A stretch of 64,000 bases of DNA from Streptomyces corallincola (GCF_019104725.1 NZ_JAHRXF010000023.1:1-64000); one strand, 5' to 3'. Counted from the stretch's first letter, positions 32,592 through 41,651 are shown. Notes: generated from the letters alone by a model not told the origin. Numbers and translations are program-made.

Positions 32592-32795
32592 ATGACCGCC
32601 CTTGCCCGACCCACCCACGGCCGCGTGATCGGCGGCGTCTGCGCCGCACTGGCCCGGCGCTTCGGTACGTCCGCGACGACGATGCGGATCGTGTTCGTGC
32701 TGTCCTGCCTGCTGCCCGGCCCGCAGTTCGTGGTCTACATAGCGCTGTGGCTGCTGCTGCCGTCGGAGGAGAAGGCGCGGGCGAGTGCCTGGTGA
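32592..32795 (+). CDS. PspC-domain protein
   Basis: The 67-residue protein is a short single-domain PspC: RPTHGRVIGGVCAALARRFGTSATTMRIVFVLSCLLPGPQFVVYIALWLLLPSEE, with one long hydrophobic helix and the typical GGVCxGLA-like motif. PspC proteins sense membrane stress and, in Streptomyces, are small envelope proteins. It starts at ATG 32592 after GAGGAG, 133 bp downstream of the VanZ gene. Confidence 0.88.
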   Translation: MTALARPTHGRVIGGVCAALARRFGTSATTMRIVFVLSCLLPGPQFVVYIALWLLLPSEEKARASAW

Positions 32796-32903
32796 GGGGG
32801 CGCGGGCCCGGGTGTGGTCGGGCGGTGTCCGGACGCGCGGAAACCGCCGACGCGCTTCCGGGGGTGTGGGAGCGCGCCGACGGTGTCTGGGGGGAGGGGT
32901 GCG

Positions 32904-33257
32904 TCAGCCGAGCGGGATGCCGTTGACCGGGACACCGTGGGTGGGCAGGCCCTTGAGCGGGAGCCCGCCGAGCAGACCGCCGACCGGGGCGGTGGGGCCG
33001 TCCGCGAGGACCTTCTGCACCGCGGGCTGCGCGGCGGCCATACCGGCGCCCACGGCGCCCTGACCCTGGGTGAGCGCCTCACCGGTGCCCGGCAGCGCGT
33101 GGGCGAGGTTCTCCGCCGGGAGCGTCCTGGTGACGGTGTCGAGGGCGTGCGTCGCGTCCGGGACGGCCGGGGCCGCGTTGGCAGCGCCCGCGCCGACGGC
33201 GGCGAAGGCGGCACCGAGCGCGGCGACACCGAGGGTCTTGCCAGCAGACTGCTTCAT
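32904..33257 (-). CDS. Small secreted protein, Gly/Pro-rich
   Basis: The 117-residue protein has a Sec signal peptide (MKQSAGKTLGVAALGAAFAA, AANAAPA cleavage) and a mature part with helical beginning (ATHALDTVTRTLPAENLAHAL) and a C-terminal run of short GLP/GVP turns (GGLLGGLPLKGLPTHGVPVN). It has no cysteine. Its class is shared with the protein at 26602. Upstream is a relatively AT-rich region with a palindrome. Confidence 0.75.
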   Translation of the reverse strand: MKQSAGKTLGVAALGAAFAAVGAGAANAAPAVPDATHALDTVTRTLPAENLAHALPGTGEALTQGQGAVGAGMAAAQPAVQKVLADGPTAPVGGLLGGLPLKGLPTHGVPVNGIPLG

Positions 33258-33762
33258 GGTGAATGCGTCCTTGAATACGGAGACGGGTGATCACGAACGA
33301 TCCGAGCGGTCCACGACCGTAAACACGCCTCCCCACCCCGAGCAAACACCGAAATGCGGACGCCTTGTGAATACGCGTCCGGATTCCGTATCGGAATTCG
33401 GACCCCAACTCCCCGGCCAGGTGGGTCTTTTCGCAGGTCAGACGGACACGTCGGCACGGCCATTCGCCCATCGGCACGCCTCGTCGGGGCCCGGTCACGT
33501 CAGGGATCGGTCGCGCTGTTTCATCGAAAGGAATGAACGCTGTTCTCATCGCATTGACGGAGAAGTTTGCGAGAGCGTTCGAGTGCGGGGCGAACGCGTC
33601 GCCGGGGAAGGGGGATTGGTCCGGCGCCGGGGTGGGGTGCGGTGTCCCTGCCGGGCAGGGGGGACGGGTCCGACGGGTCCGACGGGCCCTCCGGGGTGTC
33701 GATACGGAACGGTGACCGGCACGGCAGGTTTGGTGTGTCCGTGGTTCTGCCACTGTTCTGTC
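33258..33762. promoter_or_regulatory. Non-coding region with ATTCCG-TAT-CGGAAT palindrome
   Basis: This 505-bp gap lies between divergent genes and holds no supported gene. ATTCCG (33383-33388) and CGGAAT (33392-33397) form a perfect inverted repeat with 3-bp spacer, in an AT-richer stretch 126 bp upstream of the secreted-protein start. The rest is G-rich. Confidence 0.45.
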
Positions 33763-34524
33763 ATGGGACAGCAAGCGACGACGCTGCGGACGGCCGGACT
33801 GGGAAGGGCGGTCGGCGCTGAGCCGACGGCGGTCAACGGGGCGGTGCTGCTGCTTCCGCGCGGCGAGGAGGTCTCCGCCCGGCGGCCCTCGCTGTTCCGG
33901 GGTACGCCGCTGGTCCGCGCCCTCGGCCGGGGGCTCGCCCGCGCGGGCCGGGCCGAGGGGCTCGCGGTGCACGCCGTCCAGTACCGCTACCGGGGCTGGA
34001 ACGGCAGCGAGGCGCATCCGGCGGCGGACGCCGAGTGGGCCGCCGACGAGGTGCTGCGGCGCTACGGCGATGTCCCGGTCTGCCTGATCGGTGTCGGCGT
34101 CGGCGGCCGGGCCGCACTCCGGGCGGGTGGGCACGAGGCCGTCAACTCCGTGGTGGCGCTCGCTCCTTGGCTGCCGGAGGAGGACATGGCGGCGCCGGTG
34201 GAGCCAGTACGGCAGCTGACCGGGCGCCGGGTGCTGATCGTGCACGGCACCAATGACGAACGTACCGATCCGGAGCTGTCGTTCCGGCTGGCGGAGCGGG
34301 CGAAGAAGGCCAACCGGGAGGTGTGCCGGTTCGAAGTGCACTCCGACGGCCACGGGATGCACCAGCACCGCGACGAAGTGGTCAGCCTGTCCGTGGACTT
34401 CGCCCTCGGCGCCCTCTTCGGCACCCCCGTGTCCCGCCCCGTCGAGGACGCCCTCGCCGCTCCCCCGCCCATCGGCCTGCGCATGCCGCTGGCGGCGGGC
34501 TTCGGGAAGTCGCTGCGGCGGTAG
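33763..34524 (+). CDS. Alpha/beta-hydrolase-fold protein lacking the nucleophile Ser
   Basis: The 253-residue protein has the hydrolase fold: GAVLLLPRGEE, a nucleophile-elbow region LIGVGVGGRAALRAGG (about 108-123), VLIVHGTNDERTDPE (acid Asp region), and SDGHGMHQH (His). The elbow reads G-V-G-V-G, with Gly112 at the serine position, so a normal serine hydrolase mechanism is not expected. It starts at ATG 33763. Homologues at this position are usually annotated as dienelactone hydrolase-like. Confidence 0.75.
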   Translation: MGQQATTLRTAGLGRAVGAEPTAVNGAVLLLPRGEEVSARRPSLFRGTPLVRALGRGLARAGRAEGLAVHAVQYRYRGWNGSEAHPAADAEWAADEVLRRYGDVPVCLIGVGVGGRAALRAGGHEAVNSVVALAPWLPEEDMAAPVEPVRQLTGRRVLIVHGTNDERTDPELSFRLAERAKKANREVCRFEVHSDGHGMHQHRDEVVSLSVDFALGALFGTPVSRPVEDALAAPPPIGLRMPLAAGFGKSLRR

Positions 34525-34599
34525 GGGGCGGAGTCAGCGGAGTTGGCACGGGGGGGGCGACGGTCGGCGCGGGGCGGCACAGGTCGCCACGGGGATCAG

Positions 34600-34676
34600 C
34601 ACAAGCGGGCACGGAATCGGCGCAAGCGGGCACGGAGTCGGCACGGGTGGGCACGGAGTCGGCACGGGTCGGCCCC
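34600..34676. repeat. 21-bp tandem repeats (about 3.5 units)
   Basis: GGGCACGGAGTCGGCACGGGT is repeated with small changes (copies begin at about 34608, 34629 and 34650). The period of 21 bases is a multiple of 3 and would read GHGVGTG, but no gene is supported here. Confidence 0.6.
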
Positions 34677-34900
34677 CGGGCCTCAATCCCCTTTCCCTGG
34701 CCCACTGTTCCTGGCTTCTCTCCCTCCCCCTCTTTCCCCCGCCCGGCTCCGGCTTCTCCCCCGCACGGGGGAGACGAACCCCCTGTGTGGGGGATCTCCC
34801 GGCGGTGTCCGGCGGCTGTACTGGAGTGGTCAGCCAGTCAGGACGAGACCGGCGCCGCGTCCCTCGGACGGATGCGGTCGGGGGCCGGGGAGGGACCGGG

Positions 34901-36304
34901 ATGCACATGTGGACGAGGCGAAACCTGCTGACCTCGGCGGTGACGGCCCTGTCGGCGGCGACAGCGGTGACGGCAGGCGGTGCCGCAGCCGCCGCCGCGA
35001 CGGGAATGCCGGCGCGGGTGGGTTCCGGTGCGCGGGGGTCGGGTGGCGGGGACATCGCGGCGGCGCTGGCCGCGCTGCCGGGGCTGCGGATCATCGAGGA
35101 ACGGGAGGGCGCCGAGCCCGGGTACCGGTTCTTCGTCCTGGGGCTGCGCCAGCCCATCGACCACACCGGCCGCACCCCCGGCACCTTCGAGCAGCGCCTG
35201 ACCCTGCTGCACACCTCGCGCGACCGGCCGACGGTGCTGTTCTCCACCGGGTACGCGGCGACGCTGTCACCGCGCCGGTCCGAACCGGCGGTGCTGCTGG
35301 GGGCGAACCAGCTCCAGGTGGAGCACCGGTACTTCGGGGATTCGGTCCCGCCGGGCACGGGGTTCGCGCATCTGACCGTCCGCCAGGCCGCCGACGACCA
35401 TCACCGTGTGGTCCGGCTGTTCCGGGGGCTGTATCCCGGCGGCTGGGTCTCCACGGGCAGCAGTAAGGGCGGCATGGTGAGCGTGTATCACCGCCGTTTC
35501 CATCCGCACGACGTGGACGGCACGGTCGCGTACTCGGCGCCGGACAACGTGGACGACCGGGACGACTCGGCGTATCTGCGGTTCCTGGAGACCGTGGGCA
35601 CCCCGGATATCCGCGAGGCGCTGCGCGACGTGCAGCGGCAGGCGCTGGCCCTGCGGACGGAGCTGGTCGCGCGGTATGCGGACCGCGCGTCCGCAGACGG
35701 CACCGGATTCCGCATCGTCGGCAGCGCGGACCGGGCATTCGAAGCGGCCGTACTGCGGGCGCCGTTCATGTTCTGGCAGCGCGGCAACCCCGGTGACGCC
35801 GCCGGCATACCGGGCCCGGCGGCGAGCGCCGACGCGCTCTACACCTGGCTGGACCGCGTCACCGGACTGAACCTCTACACGGACGCCGTCGCGCGGGACT
35901 TCATCCCGTATTTCTACCAACTGGGCACGGAAATGGGGTACTTCGATGTGGCCACCGATTATCTCGCCGGGCTGCTGCGGTATCCGGGGGTGACCGAGCC
36001 CCGGAGTTTCGTCCCGCGTGACATACCGATGCGGTTCGACCGGGACGCGATGCCCGACATCGACCACTGGGTACGACGGCACGGCAGCGGGACGCTGTTC
36101 GTCAACGGCGGCCAGGACCCGGCCGTGGCCGAGCACTTCCGGCCCGGCCCACGCGACTCCCGGCTGCTGTGGGCGCCGGAGGCCAACCACGGGGTCGCCC
36201 TCTCCGACCTGACCGAGCCCGACCGGACGGAGGCCCTGGAGATGCTCGCCCAGTGGGGCGGGGTGACAGCGCTTCCCGGAGCGGGCGCGCGCGGGATCGG
36301 CTAG
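34901..36304 (+). CDS. Secreted tripeptidyl aminopeptidase (S37/PS-10 family)
   Basis: The 467-residue protein has a Tat signal peptide (TRRNLLTSAV, then a hydrophobic region ending AAAAAATG). Mature sequence features include LGLRQPIDHTGRTPGTFEQRLTL, VEHRYFGDSVPPG, the catalytic-serine region GGWVSTGSSKGGMVSVYHRR, FVNGGQDPAVAEHF (Asp) and PEANHGVALSDL (His). This is the S37 (PS-10) serine aminopeptidase group, which removes N-terminal tripeptides. It starts at ATG 34901 after GGGGAGGGACCGGG. Confidence 0.88.
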   Translation: MHMWTRRNLLTSAVTALSAATAVTAGGAAAAAATGMPARVGSGARGSGGGDIAAALAALPGLRIIEEREGAEPGYRFFVLGLRQPIDHTGRTPGTFEQRLTLLHTSRDRPTVLFSTGYAATLSPRRSEPAVLLGANQLQVEHRYFGDSVPPGTGFAHLTVRQAADDHHRVVRLFRGLYPGGWVSTGSSKGGMVSVYHRRFHPHDVDGTVAYSAPDNVDDRDDSAYLRFLETVGTPDIREALRDVQRQALALRTELVARYADRASADGTGFRIVGSADRAFEAAVLRAPFMFWQRGNPGDAAGIPGPAASADALYTWLDRVTGLNLYTDAVARDFIPYFYQLGTEMGYFDVATDYLAGLLRYPGVTEPRSFVPRDIPMRFDRDAMPDIDHWVRRHGSGTLFVNGGQDPAVAEHFRPGPRDSRLLWAPEANHGVALSDLTEPDRTEALEMLAQWGGVTALPGAGARGIG

Positions 36305-36457
36305 CGCTGCGGCCCGGAATGGCCTGGCGGGAGACACACGGCGGGGCCGGAAAGAGAGGCGGTCGGAGAGCGCTGAAGAGAGGAAGTGAAAGGGAAACAG
36401 GGAGAAGGGATGCGCTGGAAGCGGAGCAGGGAGAAGAGAGGTGGTGAATGAGAGTCG
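36305..36457. other. Purine-rich convergent spacer
   Basis: This 153-bp spacer lies between the aminopeptidase and the LysR gene. Its + strand is mostly purine from about 36350 on (GAAGAGAGGAAGTGAAAGGG and similar). No gene, no hairpin of note. Confidence 0.4.
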
Positions 36458-37423
36458 CTAGCCGGGCAGGAGGTGGTCGCGGCGGGAGAGGAGGAAGTTC
36501 TTGAAGGCGGCGACCGGCGGGGTGTCGGGGTGTCCCGCGAGCCAGGCGACGCCGATCTCGCGGGCGGCCTTCGGGGCGGTGACGTGGAGTTCGGTGACGC
36601 CGGGGCGGGGCACGGCCGGGGGTGGCAGCAGGGCTACGCCGAGACCGGCCGCGACCAGGCCGCGCAGGGTCTCGGCCTCCTCGCCCTCGAAGGCGATGCG
36701 CGGGGTGAATCCGGCCTCGCGGCAGAGGGCGTCGGTGATGCGGCGCAGGCCGTAGCCGGGTTCCAGGGTGACGAAGGTCTCGTCGGCGGCCTCCGCGAGC
36801 CGGACCCGGCGGCGCCCGGCCAGCCGGTGGTCGGCGGGCACGACGAGGTCGATGCGCTGCTCGTCGAGGCGCCGGGCCACCAGATCGGGCGCGTCGGGCA
36901 CGGGTGAGGTGAGACACAGGTCGAGGCGGCCCGCGCGCAGCCCCTCCAGCATCGCCTCGCCGTGGTTCTGGACCAGGCCGAAGCGGACGCCGGGGTGGTC
37001 GGCGCGGAAGGCGTGCAGCAGACCGGGGACGGTCTCGGCGCCCATCGTGTGCAGGAAGCCGAAGGCGACCCTGCCGGTGGCCGGGTCGGCGTCGGCCCTG
37101 ACCTCCTCGGCGGCCCGCTCCACCTCGGCGAGGGCGCGTTCGACGGCGGCGAGGAAGGTGCGCCCGGCCGGAGTGAGGGAGACGGTGCGGCCGTGCCGGG
37201 CGAACAGGCTCACGCCGAGGTCCTGCTCCAGCCGGACCAGGGCCCGCGACAGGGTGGACTGCGGGACGTTCATCGCATGGGCGGCGCGGGTGACGTGTTC
37301 GGTGCGGGCCACTCCGGCGAAGTGGGCGAGCCGGGGAGCGAGCAGGAGTGCCATGTCGTCCGGGTCACCGAAGGACGGCGGCCGGGACGGCGGCTGCGCC
37401 GGTGAGCTGTGCTGATGCGGCAT
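36458..37423 (-). CDS. LysR-family transcriptional regulator
   Basis: The 321-residue protein has a ~20-residue extension, a winged helix (about 24-85: LLLAPRLAHFAGVARTEHVTRAAHAMNVPQSTLSRALVRLEQDLGVSLFARHG), and a substrate-binding domain (about 110-310). Divergent from the MFS exporter gene with a 64-bp gap, so it probably controls it. The start is ATG 37423. Confidence 0.9.
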   Translation of the reverse strand: MPHQHSSPAQPPSRPPSFGDPDDMALLLAPRLAHFAGVARTEHVTRAAHAMNVPQSTLSRALVRLEQDLGVSLFARHGRTVSLTPAGRTFLAAVERALAEVERAAEEVRADADPATGRVAFGFLHTMGAETVPGLLHAFRADHPGVRFGLVQNHGEAMLEGLRAGRLDLCLTSPVPDAPDLVARRLDEQRIDLVVPADHRLAGRRRVRLAEAADETFVTLEPGYGLRRITDALCREAGFTPRIAFEGEEAETLRGLVAAGLGVALLPPPAVPRPGVTELHVTAPKAAREIGVAWLAGHPDTPPVAAFKNFLLSRRDHLLPG

Positions 37424-37487
37424 GGGATCGATTATGGCGATTCCGTGCATTGGACGGATGAGAGGAGTGGTGCCTAGCGTCGGGGAC

Positions 37488-38798
37488 ATGCCTGCCGCTG
37501 CCAGTGCCGCCAGTACCGGGGCGTCCTCGGACGTCAACGCCGACGCCGACGCGCGGCTGACTCCGGGCGGGCCCGGCTACCGCCGGATGAGCCTCGCGCT
37601 GTTTCTCGCCGGGGTGGCCACCTTCGCGCTGCTGTACTCCACCCAGGCGCTGCTGCCGCTGATCTCCGACGAGTACCGGGTGTCGGCGGGCGACGCGAGC
37701 TGGACCGTGGCGGCGGCGACCGGCGGACTGGCCCTGTTCGTGCTGCCGATGAGCGCGCTGTCGGAGCGGTTCGGGCGGCGCACGGTGATGACGGCCTCGC
37801 TGGCGGTCGCGGTGGGCGTCGGGCTGCTGGTGCCGTTCGCGCCCTCGCTGGGGACGCTGGTGGTGCTGCGGGCGGTGCAGGGCGCGGCGCTGGCCGGGCT
37901 GCCCGCGTCGGCGACGGCGTATCTGGCGGAGGAGGTCCGGCCGAAGGCGCTGGTCACGGCGATCGGGCTGTTCGTGGCGGGCAACAGCGTCGGTGGGATG
38001 AGCGGCCGTCTGATCACCGGCTGGGTCGCGCAGGAGTGGGGCTGGCGTACGGCGGTCGGGGTGATCGGCGCGGTCGCGGTGCTGTGCGCGGTGGCGTTCC
38101 GGCTGCTGCTGCCGGTGCCGACGCACTTCACGGCCGGTTCGCTGCGGCCACGGGTGCTGCTGGGGACCGTACGGGACCATCTGTCGAACCCGTTGCTGCG
38201 GCGGCTGTACGCGATCGGCGCGCTGTTCATGACGGTGTTCGGCGGGGCGTACACGGTGATCGGCTACCGGCTGACGCAGGCGCCGTACGGGCTGCCGCAG
38301 GGCGTGATCGGCTCGGTGTTCCTGGTGTACCTGGTGGGGACGGTGTCCGCGTCCAGCGCCGGGCGGCTGGTGGGCCGGGTGGGGCGGCGGGGCGCGCTGT
38401 ATCTGGCGGGCGGCACCACGGCCGCCGGGCTGCTGGTCACCCTGGCGACTCCGCTGCCGCTGGTGCTGCTGGGGCTGGTGCTGATCACGGCCGGGTTCTT
38501 CGCCGGGCACGCGGTCGCCTCGTCGGCGGTCGGCCACACCGCACGGCACGGCCGCGCGCAGGCCGCCGCGCTGTACCAGTCGGCGTACTACATCGGCTCC
38601 AGCGTGGGCAGCACGGTCGGCGCGACGGCGTTCCACGCGGCGGGCTGGAAGGGCACGGTCGCGGTCGGGCTGCTGGCGATGCTGGGCGTCGGGGCGATCA
38701 CCCTGCTCGGTACGCGGGCGGCCCGCTCGGCGGCGGCCGGGGCCGGTGTCCGCGACCGCGACCTCGGCGGCGAGCCGTCGGGGCAGGTCTCCCCCTGA
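37488..38798 (+). CDS. MFS exporter (YdhP/YnfM type)
   Basis: The 436-residue protein has 12 predicted hydrophobic segments, with the MFS signature LSERFGRRTVM between helices 2 and 3 and VGRVGRRGALYL in the second half. The loops ALLYSTQALLPLISDEYRVSAGDASW and GLPASATAYLAEEV suit a drug/arabinose efflux-type MFS protein. I chose ATG 37488, just after TAGCGT (a possible -10 for a leaderless transcript). The divergent LysR gene is 64 bp away. Confidence 0.88.
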   Translation: MPAAASAASTGASSDVNADADARLTPGGPGYRRMSLALFLAGVATFALLYSTQALLPLISDEYRVSAGDASWTVAAATGGLALFVLPMSALSERFGRRTVMTASLAVAVGVGLLVPFAPSLGTLVVLRAVQGAALAGLPASATAYLAEEVRPKALVTAIGLFVAGNSVGGMSGRLITGWVAQEWGWRTAVGVIGAVAVLCAVAFRLLLPVPTHFTAGSLRPRVLLGTVRDHLSNPLLRRLYAIGALFMTVFGGAYTVIGYRLTQAPYGLPQGVIGSVFLVYLVGTVSASSAGRLVGRVGRRGALYLAGGTTAAGLLVTLATPLPLVLLGLVLITAGFFAGHAVASSAVGHTARHGRAQAAALYQSAYYIGSSVGSTVGATAFHAAGWKGTVAVGLLAMLGVGAITLLGTRAARSAAAGAGVRDRDLGGEPSGQVSP

Positions 38799-38926
38799 CC
38801 GGAAAGCACCCGCGCCGAGCCGCTGTTCTCCCGACTCGGGGGGCCGTTGTCGGTGGGCTGCGGTAGCTTCCGGAGTGACTGGGGCGCGACGGCGCGCGGA
38901 CAGACGGTCACAGGGGTGGGTGGGCG

Positions 38927-39952
38927 ATGGGCGACAGCACGGCGACGGCGGATCTGGACGTCGCACTGGAGAAGTACCGCACGGAGCTGACCGGGTACTG
39001 CTACCGGATGCTCGGGTCCTCGTTCGAGGCCGAGGACGCGGTGCAGGACACCCTGGTGCGGGCGTGGCGCGCGTACGACAGGTTCGAGGGGCGCTCCAGT
39101 CTCCGTTCGTGGCTGTACCGCATCGCCACCAACGTGTGCCTGGACATGCTGACGGCGGGCAACAGGCGGGCACGGCCGATGGACCTGTCCGAGGCGACGC
39201 CGCTGGCCAAGGTGGCGTTGGCGCCCCGGCCGGACAACACCTGGCTGGAACCGGTGCCGGACGCGCGGGTGCTTCCCGCCCCGCAGGACCCGGCGGAGGC
39301 GGCCGTCGCCAAGGAGTCGATCCGGCTGGCGTTCATGGCCGCGCTCCAGCAGCTCCCGCCCAAGCAGCGGGCGGTGCTCATCCTGCGCGAGGTGCTGGCC
39401 TGGCGGGCGAGCGAGGTCGCGGAGCTGCTGGACACCTCGGTGGCGAGCGTGAACAGCGCGCTCCAGCGGGCGCGGGCCACCCTCGCGGAGCGTGCCGAGC
39501 AGGCCGGGCGGGACAACGCGCCGGGCGCGGTGTCGGACCCGCTGGACGAGGAGCAGCAGCGGCTGCTGGAACGCTATGTGAAGGCGTTCGAGGGGTACGA
39601 CATGACGGCGCTGACCGCGATCCTGCACGAGGACGCGATCATGACGATGCCGCCGTTCGACCTGTGGCTGCGCGGCCCGCGGGACATCACCGGGTTCATG
39701 ACGACGGTGGGCGCGTCCTGCGCCGGTTCCCGGCTGCTGCCGGTGGAGGTCAACGGGCTGCCCGGCTTCGCGCACTACAAACCCGACCCGGAGCAGGGCG
39801 GTTTCAGCCCGTGGGCGGTGCAGGCGCTGGAGATCTCAGCGGGCCGGATCACCGGTTTCCACTGCTTCCTGGACACCGCGCGGTGGTTCCCGCTGTTCGG
39901 GCTGCCGCTCCGTCTGGAAGCGGAGCCCGGTCAGGTCGAGCAGGGAGCGTAG
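38927..39952 (+). CDS. ECF sigma factor with SnoaL-like C-terminal domain
   Basis: The 341-residue protein has sigma region 2 (about 10-80: KYRTELTGYCYRMLGSSFEAEDAVQDTLVRAWRAYDRF), region 4 (about 130-195: LPPKQRAVLILREVLAWRASEVAELLDTSVASVNSALQRARATL), and a C-terminal SnoaL/NTF2-like domain (about 210-330). The fused domain probably replaces a separate anti-sigma factor as a ligand or protein sensor. It starts at ATG 38927. Its last 117 bp are antisense to the STAS gene. Confidence 0.9.
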   Translation: MGDSTATADLDVALEKYRTELTGYCYRMLGSSFEAEDAVQDTLVRAWRAYDRFEGRSSLRSWLYRIATNVCLDMLTAGNRRARPMDLSEATPLAKVALAPRPDNTWLEPVPDARVLPAPQDPAEAAVAKESIRLAFMAALQQLPPKQRAVLILREVLAWRASEVAELLDTSVASVNSALQRARATLAERAEQAGRDNAPGAVSDPLDEEQQRLLERYVKAFEGYDMTALTAILHEDAIMTMPPFDLWLRGPRDITGFMTTVGASCAGSRLLPVEVNGLPGFAHYKPDPEQGGFSPWAVQALEISAGRITGFHCFLDTARWFPLFGLPLRLEAEPGQVEQGA

Positions 39953-40231
39953 GGCGGGTCCGGCGCCCCGGAGGCGGATCCGTCCGCCGGTGCGGCGGGC
40001 GGTGAGGTCCAGCCGGGCGAGCAGGTCCACGGCGGCGAGGCCGGGCGGTCCGATCCCGCTCACGTCGCAGACGACGACGGCGCACCGGCCGTCCGCGAGC
40101 AGCGCCCGCACCCGGTCGCACAGCGCCGCCCGCTCGTCCCGGCGGGCGGGTCCGGCGGGTTCCGCGAGCACGATCACGGGCGGTGTCTCGGCATCCACGA
40201 GCGGTAGACCGCCGGGGCGACGGCAACTCAT
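39836..40231 (-). CDS. STAS-domain protein (anti-anti-sigma-like)
   Basis: The 131-residue protein has a STAS-like core (VIVLAEPAGPARRDERAALCDRVRALLADGRCAVVVCDVSGIGPPGLAAVDLLARLDLTARRTGGRIRLRGAG). The loop that carries the phosphorylated Ser/Thr in SpoIIAA reads DVSGIGPPGL, where the expected DxSx(x)D/T motif is only partly met. So it may bind partners without phospho-control. The C-terminal tail lies opposite the end of the ECF sigma gene. The start is ATG 40231 with no clear ribosome site; GTG 40198 is possible. Confidence 0.65.
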   Translation of the reverse strand: MSCRRPGGLPLVDAETPPVIVLAEPAGPARRDERAALCDRVRALLADGRCAVVVCDVSGIGPPGLAAVDLLARLDLTARRTGGRIRLRGAGPALRSLLDLTGLRFQTERQPEQREPPRGVQEAVETGDPAR

Positions 40232-40276
40232 CGGCCCCGGCGGCGGATCACCTCGTACCGCCCCGGTCGGGCGCGG

Positions 40277-41554
40277 TCAGGCGATGCGCTCCAGCACCAC
40301 CGGCGACGCCGTGAACGCGGTGCCGGGGGCGGCGATGTCGTAGGACCCCTCGACGGCCTCCAGGGCGTACGCGAAGCGGTCCGGGGTGTCGGTGTGCAGG
40401 GTCAGCAGGGGCTGGCCCGCGGTGACCGTGTCGCCGGGCTTGGCGTGCAGCTCGATGCCCGCGCCCGCCTGCACGGGGTCCTCCTTGCGGGCGCGGCCCG
40501 CGCCGAGGCGCCAGGCGCCGACCCCGACGCCGTACGCGTCCAGGCGGGTCAGCACGCCGGACGACGGGGCGGTGACGACGTGCTGTTCGCGGGCGGTGGG
40601 GAGGGTGGCGTCGGGGTCGCCGCCCTGGGCGGTGATCATGCGGCGCCAGACGTCCATCGCGGAGCCGTCCGCGAGGGCCCTGGCCGGGTCGGCGTCCTTG
40701 ACTCCGGCGGCGTCGAGCATCTCGCGGGCGAGGGCGACGGTGAGTTCGACGACGTCGGCGGGGCCGCCGCCCGCGAGGACCTCGACGGACTCGCGGACCT
40801 CCAGGGCGTTGCCCGCGGTGAGGCCGAGCGGGGTGGACATGTCGGTGAGCAGGGCGACGGTCCGCACCCCGTGGTCGGTGCCGAGACCGACCATCGTGGA
40901 GGCGAGTTCGCGGGCGTCCTCGATGGTCTTCATGAAGGCGCCGGAGCCGACCTTGACGTCCAGGACCAGCGAGCCGGTGCCCTCCGCGATCTTCTTGGAC
41001 ATGATCGAGGAGGCGATCAGCGGGATGGCCTCGACGGTGCCGGTGACGTCCCGCAGCGCGTAGAGCTTCTTGTCGGCCGGGGCGAGGCCGTCACCGGCGG
41101 CGCAGATCACGGCGCCGGTGGTGTCGAGGACGTGCAGCATCTCCTCGTTGGAGAGCAGCGCGCGCCAGCCGGGGATGGACTCCAGCTTGTCGAGGGTGCC
41201 GCCGGTGTGGCCGAGACCGCGCCCGGAGAGCTGCGGGACGGCCGCGCCGCAGGCGGCGACGAGCGGGGCCAGCGGCAGGGTGATCTTGTCGCCGACGCCG
41301 CCGGTGGAGTGCTTGTCGGCGGTGGGGCGGGACAGCGAGGAGAAGTCCATGCGCTCGCCGGAGGCGATCATGGCCGCCGTCCAGCGGGCGATCTCGCGCC
41401 GGTTCATGCCGTTGAGCAGGATCGCCATGTTGAGCGCGGACATCTGCTCGTCGGCGACCTCGGCGCGGGTGTAGGCGTCGATGACCCAGTCGATCTGCTC
41501 GTCGGTCAGCTCGCCGCGGTCCCGCTTGGTGCGGATGACGGAGATGGCGTCCAT
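40277..41554 (-). CDS. deoA: Thymidine phosphorylase
   Basis: Cleaves thymidine or deoxyuridine with phosphate to base and deoxyribose-1-phosphate. The 425-residue protein has the pyrimidine nucleoside phosphorylase layout: MDAISVIRTKRDRGELTDEQI, DFSSLSRPTADKHSTGGVGDKITLPLAPLVAACG (phosphate site), SGRGLGHTGGTLDKLESIPG, LVLDVKVGSGAFMK, and a C-terminal PYNP_C domain. The start is ATG 41554 after GGAAGGAAAG. It is the last gene of the transporter operon, after a 97-bp gap containing a hairpin. Confidence 0.94.
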   Translation of the reverse strand: MDAISVIRTKRDRGELTDEQIDWVIDAYTRAEVADEQMSALNMAILLNGMNRREIARWTAAMIASGERMDFSSLSRPTADKHSTGGVGDKITLPLAPLVAACGAAVPQLSGRGLGHTGGTLDKLESIPGWRALLSNEEMLHVLDTTGAVICAAGDGLAPADKKLYALRDVTGTVEAIPLIASSIMSKKIAEGTGSLVLDVKVGSGAFMKTIEDARELASTMVGLGTDHGVRTVALLTDMSTPLGLTAGNALEVRESVEVLAGGGPADVVELTVALAREMLDAAGVKDADPARALADGSAMDVWRRMITAQGGDPDATLPTAREQHVVTAPSSGVLTRLDAYGVGVGAWRLGAGRARKEDPVQAGAGIELHAKPGDTVTAGQPLLTLHTDTPDRFAYALEAVEGSYDIAAPGTAFTASPVVLERIA

Positions 41555-41588
41555 GCTGGAGGCTTTCCTTCCGGAGGGTGCGAAGTGA

Positions 41589-41628
41589 ACGGCCCCCCTG
41601 TGCCGGTCAGCCGGTTCAGAGGGGCCGT
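41589..41628 (-). terminator. Intercistronic hairpin cdd-deoA
   Basis: ACGGCCCC (41589-41596) pairs with GGGGCCGT (41621-41628) around a 24-base loop, between the cdd stop and the deoA start. It may lower deoA expression or mark an RNA processing site. Confidence 0.5.
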
Positions 41629-41651
41629 ACGGGGGTTCGTGCTGGATGGAT

